The position numbers and the translations under genes were made by a program. This document shows, in pieces, positions 4,913 through 7,691 of a stretch of DNA of 7,691 bases; positions within the stretch are counted from its first letter, which is position 1, and each line of letters opens with the position of its first letter. The stretch is taken from assembly GCA_003132605.1 (NCBI GenBank), contig PKYJ01000061.1:1-7691 (forward strand). Reading direction: 5' to 3'. This DNA comes from Peptococcaceae bacterium. Lineage in GTDB: Bacteria; Bacillota; DSM-12270; Thermacetogeniales; Thermacetogeniaceae. The notes beneath the pieces are model-generated. The model was not told the DNA's origin. It was given only the letters and a program-made list of their open reading frames with translations, and ran no database searches.

Positions 4913-6139
4913 TTATAGCATTATATTAGAGGGCGGCTCTCTTTTCAAGGGGTTTAGAACCTCCTCGTAGACCCTGGCCACCCGCTCCGCCATCCGCTGG
5001 CTGCTGTACTCGGAGACCACCAACTGGCGCAGGAACTGCCCGGTGCTGTGGCGCCATTCGGGAGTCTTGGCAAAGAACTCCTCCAGAGCATCCACCAGCC
5101 TTGGCACGGTGACGGCAGCGCTCTGCCCCCGGGCGGTAAAGTTGTCCTCCTTGAACTGGGCGACCCGGTCCGGCGCCAGCAGGCCGCCAAACCCCTGCGG
5201 CCCCGCCAGGATCACCGGCCTGGCGCAGGACATGGCCTCCATGGCCACCCTGCTGACCCCCACCACCAGGTCGCTGGCCGCCAGGATGCGGTTGATGTCC
5301 GTGCGGGCGCCCAACACCGAAACCACCGTCTTCCCCAGGCGCTCGTTGCAGGCCGCCGCCCTGGCGGATACGGGGTCCAGGTTGTTCCCGCCCCCGGCGA
5401 TCATGAGCTGCAGCGGCCACCGGTCATAGACCTGCTCACAGGCGGAGACCAGGCTCACCGCCACATCAGACAGATGCCCGTCCATCCGGCTGACCATGGC
5501 AATCCTGGCCGCGCCATGTCCTCCGTGCCCAGAGGGCACCCGGTTCGCTGCGCTCGCAATCAAGGTGGAACTGGACATGGCACCGCCCGCCGCCCCGGAC
5601 TCTGCAGTCTCCACGCCGCGCCCGCTAGAGCAGCAGTCGGGGCTGAACAGGTCGGTGTCCACACCGTTGGGAATGACCACGATCCGCTTGGGAGGCACCC
5701 GGAAGTAATTGATGAGGTAGTCCCTGATGTCCTCGCTGACGGCGATGGTCTTCTCGCCCCAGCGGGACAGGTACCACAACCCCTTGAAGTTGTAGTGGGC
5801 GGTGGTGACGAAACGTACCTGCTTCGGCCTATCCATCACCGCCGTTATGAAGGCGGGGATCCGGGCATGGGTGTGGATCAGGTCAACCTGCTCATCCCTG
5901 ACGATACGGCGCATTGCCCAGACAGACCGCCACAATAGATCCGGCTTGTTGTCGTGCAGGGGAACCTTGTAGTGAGGCACGCCGCAGGCCGTCAGCCTCT
6001 CCACGTAGCAGCCGCCGTTGGATGCCACCAGTACCCGGTACCCCAACTCAGTCAGGTGACAGGCCAGGTCGACCACATGAGTCTCTGCCCCGCCGATATC
6101 CAGTTGCATGGTCGCGAGCAAAACTGTCGCTTTATTCAT
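4913..6139 (-). CDS. GT-B glycosyltransferase (family 4-like) with interdomain insertion
   Basis: This is a probable cytosolic glycosyltransferase for the same envelope glycan. The N-terminal domain is typical of family 4: LLATMQLDIGGAETHVVDLA (7-26), DLIHTHARIPAF (86-97), TTAHYNFKG (112-120), AVSEDIRDYL (133-142) and IPNGVDTDLFSPD (156-168). The C-terminal domain is unusual. The common G-R-L-x-x-x-K-G donor loop is replaced by MVSRMDGHLSD (215-225), and in VGVSRVAMEAMSCARPVI only the second Glu of EX7E (Glu301) is present; the first position is Val293. Some family-4 branches do carry a similar VGxxRxAxEAM pattern, so it need not be inactive. Residues 168-209 are a Ser/Ala/Gly-rich insertion between the domains (see the repeat there). 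The ATG at 6139 is preceded by AGGAGA, 11 nt away, inside a palindrome. It lies 57 nt after csaB and 14 nt before the DUF4330 gene. Its donor and acceptor are unknown. Confidence 0.85.
   Translation of the reverse strand: MNKATVLLATMQLDIGGAETHVVDLACHLTELGYRVLVASNGGCYVERLTACGVPHYKVPLHDNKPDLLWRSVWAMRRIVRDEQVDLIHTHARIPAFITAVMDRPKQVRFVTTAHYNFKGLWYLSRWGEKTIAVSEDIRDYLINYFRVPPKRIVVIPNGVDTDLFSPDCCSSGRGVETAESGAAGGAMSSSTLIASAANRVPSGHGGHGAARIAMVSRMDGHLSDVAVSLVSACEQVYDRWPLQLMIAGGGNNLDPVSARAAACNERLGKTVVSVLGARTDINRILAASDLVVGVSRVAMEAMSCARPVILAGPQGFGGLLAPDRVAQFKEDNFTARGQSAAVTVPRLVDALEEFFAKTPEWRHSTGQFLRQLVVSEYSSQRMAERVARVYEEVLNPLKREPPSNIML
5527..5560 (-). repeat. Palindrome plus REP-like sequence inside the glycosyltransferase gene
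   Basis: The plus strand has a stem GTGCCC/GGGCAC around a 3-nt loop (5525-5539). TTCGCTGCGCTCGCAAT follows (5544-5560), whose complement resembles the ATTGCGAGCGAAGCGAA core of a common bacterial intergenic repeat (recalled, not searched). It is translated in frame as part of the low-complexity linker at residues 194-205. The 17-nt segment 5527-5543 recurs with one mismatch, inverted, in the csaB tail at 6274-6290. I read it as a possible insertion of a short repeat in a tolerant interdomain loop; chance in GC-rich DNA is the alternative. Confidence 0.35.
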
Positions 6140-6141
6140 CA

Positions 6142-6159
6142 GTTAGGAGTTCTCCTAGC
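6142..6159 (-). repeat. Palindrome containing the glycosyltransferase ribosome binding site
   Basis: The arms GTTAGGAG (6142-6149) and CTCCTAGC (6152-6159) are complementary over eight positions, with one G-T wobble and a TT centre. On the minus strand the distal arm holds AGGAGA, the Shine-Dalgarno site for the ATG at 6139, so the pairing would hide it. The sequence could equally be a DNA operator dyad. It lies in the 57-nt gap after csaB; no T-run follows, so a terminator is unlikely. Confidence 0.4.
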
Positions 6160-6196
6160 AATCGCCTGATTTGTTAAATTATTTAAGGGGCCTGGA

Positions 6197-7519
6197 TCAT
6201 TGCTTGGCATTCTTGTTCCTGCCCGCGGCCCGAGGCGCCTCTCCGGCGGTGCCGGGTCCGGCGGGTGCCCCGGCCGGGTGCCCTTTGGGCGCGCGGCCGG
6301 CGGCGCGTCCCGGTTCTCTGCGCTTCTTGGGAGAGCGGGCGTAGAACACGCTCAGGGTCAGGCTGGCGGTCTCCCAGGCTTGCTGTCTCAGGTGGGCCAG
6401 TACTTTGTCCAGGTGGGCGGCGATCTCCTGGCGCCGCTCCCAGGTATCCAGCAGTACCCGGTAGAGTTGCTCCTCTTCCAGGCTGGTCGTACTGCCGGCA
6501 TTGGGCTGGCCGGTCAGGTCCAGGAAGCGCTCCACCTTGGGGTCGTAAGAGATGCCCACGCAGGGCACCCGCATCACCGACGCCATGACGATGGCGTGCA
6601 GCCGCATGGCCAGCACCAGGTCCAGCTCTCCCAGCAGCCCGAACAGTGCCCCCACCGTCAACCAGTTGCCGACCAGCAGGCCCGGCTCCTGCATCAGCAA
6701 GGAGACCTCCTTGCATGCCTGGACGTCAGCCGGATAGTGAAAGGGGACCAGGATCGCTTCCCAGCCGTCCCGGACAAAACGGTCGGCTACGGCGGCAATG
6801 CATTTCTTATAACGATCGTCGTCGGACCAGTCCCTGACGACGATCCCCAGCCGGTGCTTGGCGTTCCCGGCGGCCGGCGCTTCCTCCCCACCAGGGGAGA
6901 CAGGCTCAGACGCCTCTCCAGCCACGCTCTCAGTACCCTTCCCCTCCAATCGCGCCTGAAGGCGTAACGACTCCAACAACTCAGCGCCACCGGAGCTGTT
7001 GAGCTGGGACGGGTTGAGGGCCAGCACCGGATCGGCGGTAACCACCAGTGGCGGGCGGCAGATGCCCATGGCGAGAAGATCGTCTCTGGATGCCTGATCC
7101 CTGACGGTGATCAGGTCGACCCGGTTGGAAACTATCCTGGCCAGCCAGCGCCCGAAGCGGGTGCGCACGGGGCCAACCCCCTGGGCATAGTAGACCACCG
7201 GCTTTCCCACGGCCAAGGCCAGTGCGACCACCACCAGGTAGTAGCAGATGCTGCGGACGCCGGTGACGTCTTGAAGCAGCCCGCCGCCACCGGACAGCAG
7301 CAGGTCCGAGCGCAGCAACGCCCAGGTAACGCCGAAGGGGTTCCAGCGGTTGACCGCCCTGACCCCGTATAACTGCCGGGTCTCCGCAGGGGAGCTCGAC
7401 AAGACGGTGATCTCCGCTCCAGGAGCCAGCGCCCGGATGGTAGTCACCAGAGCCATGAGTATGGCATCGTCGCCGGCGTTCTTGAACCCGTAATAACCGG
7501 AAACTGCAATCCGCAGCAC
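6197..7519 (-). CDS. csaB: Polysaccharide pyruvyl transferase CsaB
   Basis: CsaB adds pyruvate, from phosphoenolpyruvate, as a ketal to a secondary wall polymer. SLH-domain S-layer proteins bind the pyruvylated polymer. Motifs typical of the family run in order: GYYGFKNAGDDAIL (8-21), SGGGGLLQD (76-84), YAQGVGPV (111-118), VRDQASRDDL (139-148), ADPVL (162-166), AMRLHAIVMASVMRVPCVGISYDPKV (304-329). The GTG start at 7519 follows AGAAGGTG (7532-7525) at good spacing and yields the family's usual LRIAVSGYYG beginning. At 440 residues the protein is longer than usual (about 360-370). The excess lies in two places: an acidic Ala/Gly/Glu/Pro-rich linker between the domains (about 190-221) and a basic Ala/Pro/Gly tail (about 399-440). 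It leads the gene run behind a plausible promoter. The stop is followed by 57 nt and the next glycosyltransferase. Confidence 0.88.
   Translation of the reverse strand: MLRIAVSGYYGFKNAGDDAILMALVTTIRALAPGAEITVLSSSPAETRQLYGVRAVNRWNPFGVTWALLRSDLLLSGGGGLLQDVTGVRSICYYLVVVALALAVGKPVVYYAQGVGPVRTRFGRWLARIVSNRVDLITVRDQASRDDLLAMGICRPPLVVTADPVLALNPSQLNSSGGAELLESLRLQARLEGKGTESVAGEASEPVSPGGEEAPAAGNAKHRLGIVVRDWSDDDRYKKCIAAVADRFVRDGWEAILVPFHYPADVQACKEVSLLMQEPGLLVGNWLTVGALFGLLGELDLVLAMRLHAIVMASVMRVPCVGISYDPKVERFLDLTGQPNAGSTTSLEEEQLYRVLLDTWERRQEIAAHLDKVLAHLRQQAWETASLTLSVFYARSPKKRREPGRAAGRAPKGHPAGAPAGPGTAGEAPRAAGRNKNAKQ
6274..6290 (+). repeat. Copy of the glycosyltransferase palindrome in the csaB tail
   Basis: CCGGGTGCCCTTTGGGC at 6274-6290 is the reverse complement, with one mismatch, of 5527-5543 in the next gene. 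An extra CGGGTGCCC lies at 6262-6270, 13 nt from another at 6275-6283, so the unit recurs locally. All copies lie in the coding sequence for the low-complexity C-terminal tail. The similarity is real in the sequence, but its meaning is open, since GC-rich tails produce short repeats easily. Confidence 0.35.
6884..6899 (-). repeat. Short hairpin in the csaB interdomain linker
   Basis: CTCCCC (6884-6889) and GGGGAG (6894-6899) form a 6-bp perfect stem with a 4-nt loop inside the coding sequence for the extra linker of csaB (residues about 190-221, bases about 6857-6952). This matches the theme in the adjacent gene of a palindrome inside a low-complexity linker. Confidence 0.3.
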
Positions 7520-7524
7520 CGTTA

Positions 7525-7532
7525 CACCTTCT
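7525..7532 (-). promoter_or_regulatory. Ribosome binding site of csaB
   Basis: The minus strand reads AGAAGGTG at 7532-7525, one base from AGGAGGTG, with 5 nt to the GTG at 7519. It fixes the non-ATG start. Confidence 0.7.
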
Positions 7533-7613
7533 TTTTAAAAATAGCCAGAGTGCATGGAAATAACAGCGCCAGGCCTCCAGTTCTATCTCCGCCTCTTGCA
7601 CGGCTCACGATTC

Positions 7614-7641
7614 ATTCTAACATATTCGATTTCTACAGCAA
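7614..7641 (-). promoter_or_regulatory. Probable sigma-A promoter for the csaB gene run
   Basis: The minus strand has a -10 box TAGAAT (7619-7614) preceded by TGT, an extended -10. A weak -35 TTGCTG lies at 7641-7636, 16 nt upstream. Transcription would begin near 7607, giving a leader of about 88 nt before csaB. Upstream of it, GGAAGGATTTGGCC and the TCGAATA near the -10 recall a spaced AAGGA...TCGAATA pattern that I associate with many Clostridia intergenic regions; that is memory, not a search. Confidence 0.55.
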
Positions 7642-7691
7642 CCGGCCAAATCCTTCCCACGATGCCTTCCTTTTTCCGCGCCCGCCAGGGC

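Larger units (their letters stand above)
7520..7691 (-). other. Leader and upstream region of csaB
   Basis: This stretch has no convincing gene. It contains the promoter near 7614-7641, the csaB ribosome binding site and a leader of roughly 88 nt with a TTTTTAAAAA palindrome (about 7533-7542) just before the site. A frame open from 7601 runs into csaB out of frame and is a shadow. I see no riboswitch motif. Confidence 0.5.

Noticed and set aside
5048..5938. 296-codon open frame on the plus strand
   Set aside because: It is antisense to the glycosyltransferase gene, with Pro/His/Gly-rich composition and no recognisable domain.
1..7691. CRISPR arrays, tRNA or rRNA genes, transposases and phage genes
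   Set aside because: No regularly spaced repeats, no cloverleaf-like segments and no mobile-element protein motifs were seen in any frame.

Overview
The window is a compact run of seven cell-envelope genes, all on the minus strand, so transcription runs from the high coordinates to the low ones. The gene set points to a Gram-positive, spore-former-type Clostridia (Peptococcaceae/Moorella/Desulfotomaculum-like). It combines a CsaB-type polysaccharide pyruvyl transferase (the S-layer anchoring glycan enzyme), a TagO/WecA-type phosphoglycosyltransferase, a DUF4330 membrane protein, an O-antigen-ligase-like membrane protein, and FabZ. Bases are GC-rich, Shine-Dalgarno sites are strong, and the promoters look like sigma-A sites with extended -10 boxes. 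The taxonomic guess comes from gene content, not from a search.

Layout in transcription order. At 7691-7520 there is a leader with an extended -10 promoter and a good ribosome binding site. csaB (7519-6197, GTG start) is followed after 57 nt by a GT-B glycosyltransferase (6139-4913). A small single-pass DUF4330 protein follows after 14 nt (4898-4395). An O-antigen ligase/Wzy-like protein (4398-3058) overlaps it by ATGA, and a second GT4 glycosyltransferase (3058-1883) overlaps that by TGATG. After a 258-nt intergenic region holding a second extended -10 promoter, a hairpin and possibly a 60-codon ORF come fabZ (1624-1184) and wecA/tagO (1167-70). The last 69 bases end in a purine-rich sequence that probably serves the next gene, which lies outside.

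How the genes fit together (inference from known families): WecA/TagO starts a lipid-linked glycan on undecaprenyl phosphate from UDP-HexNAc. The two cytoplasmic glycosyltransferases extend it. The O-antigen-ligase-like protein polymerises it or transfers it outside the membrane, perhaps with the DUF4330 protein. CsaB adds ketal pyruvate, the modification recognised by SLH-domain S-layer proteins. FabZ supplies fatty-acid elongation and may tie lipid synthesis to envelope growth through its shared transcript with wecA.

The main oddities are Ala/Gly/Pro-rich insertions carrying short palindromes in the interdomain linkers of CsaB and of the adjacent glycosyltransferase, one resembling a widespread REP-like sequence. 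Others are loss of the first Glu of the usual EX7E motif in that glycosyltransferase, a Lys for Gly in the WecA motif around the catalytic Asp, an unusually distant ribosome binding site for fabZ, and small hairpins over two translation starts.
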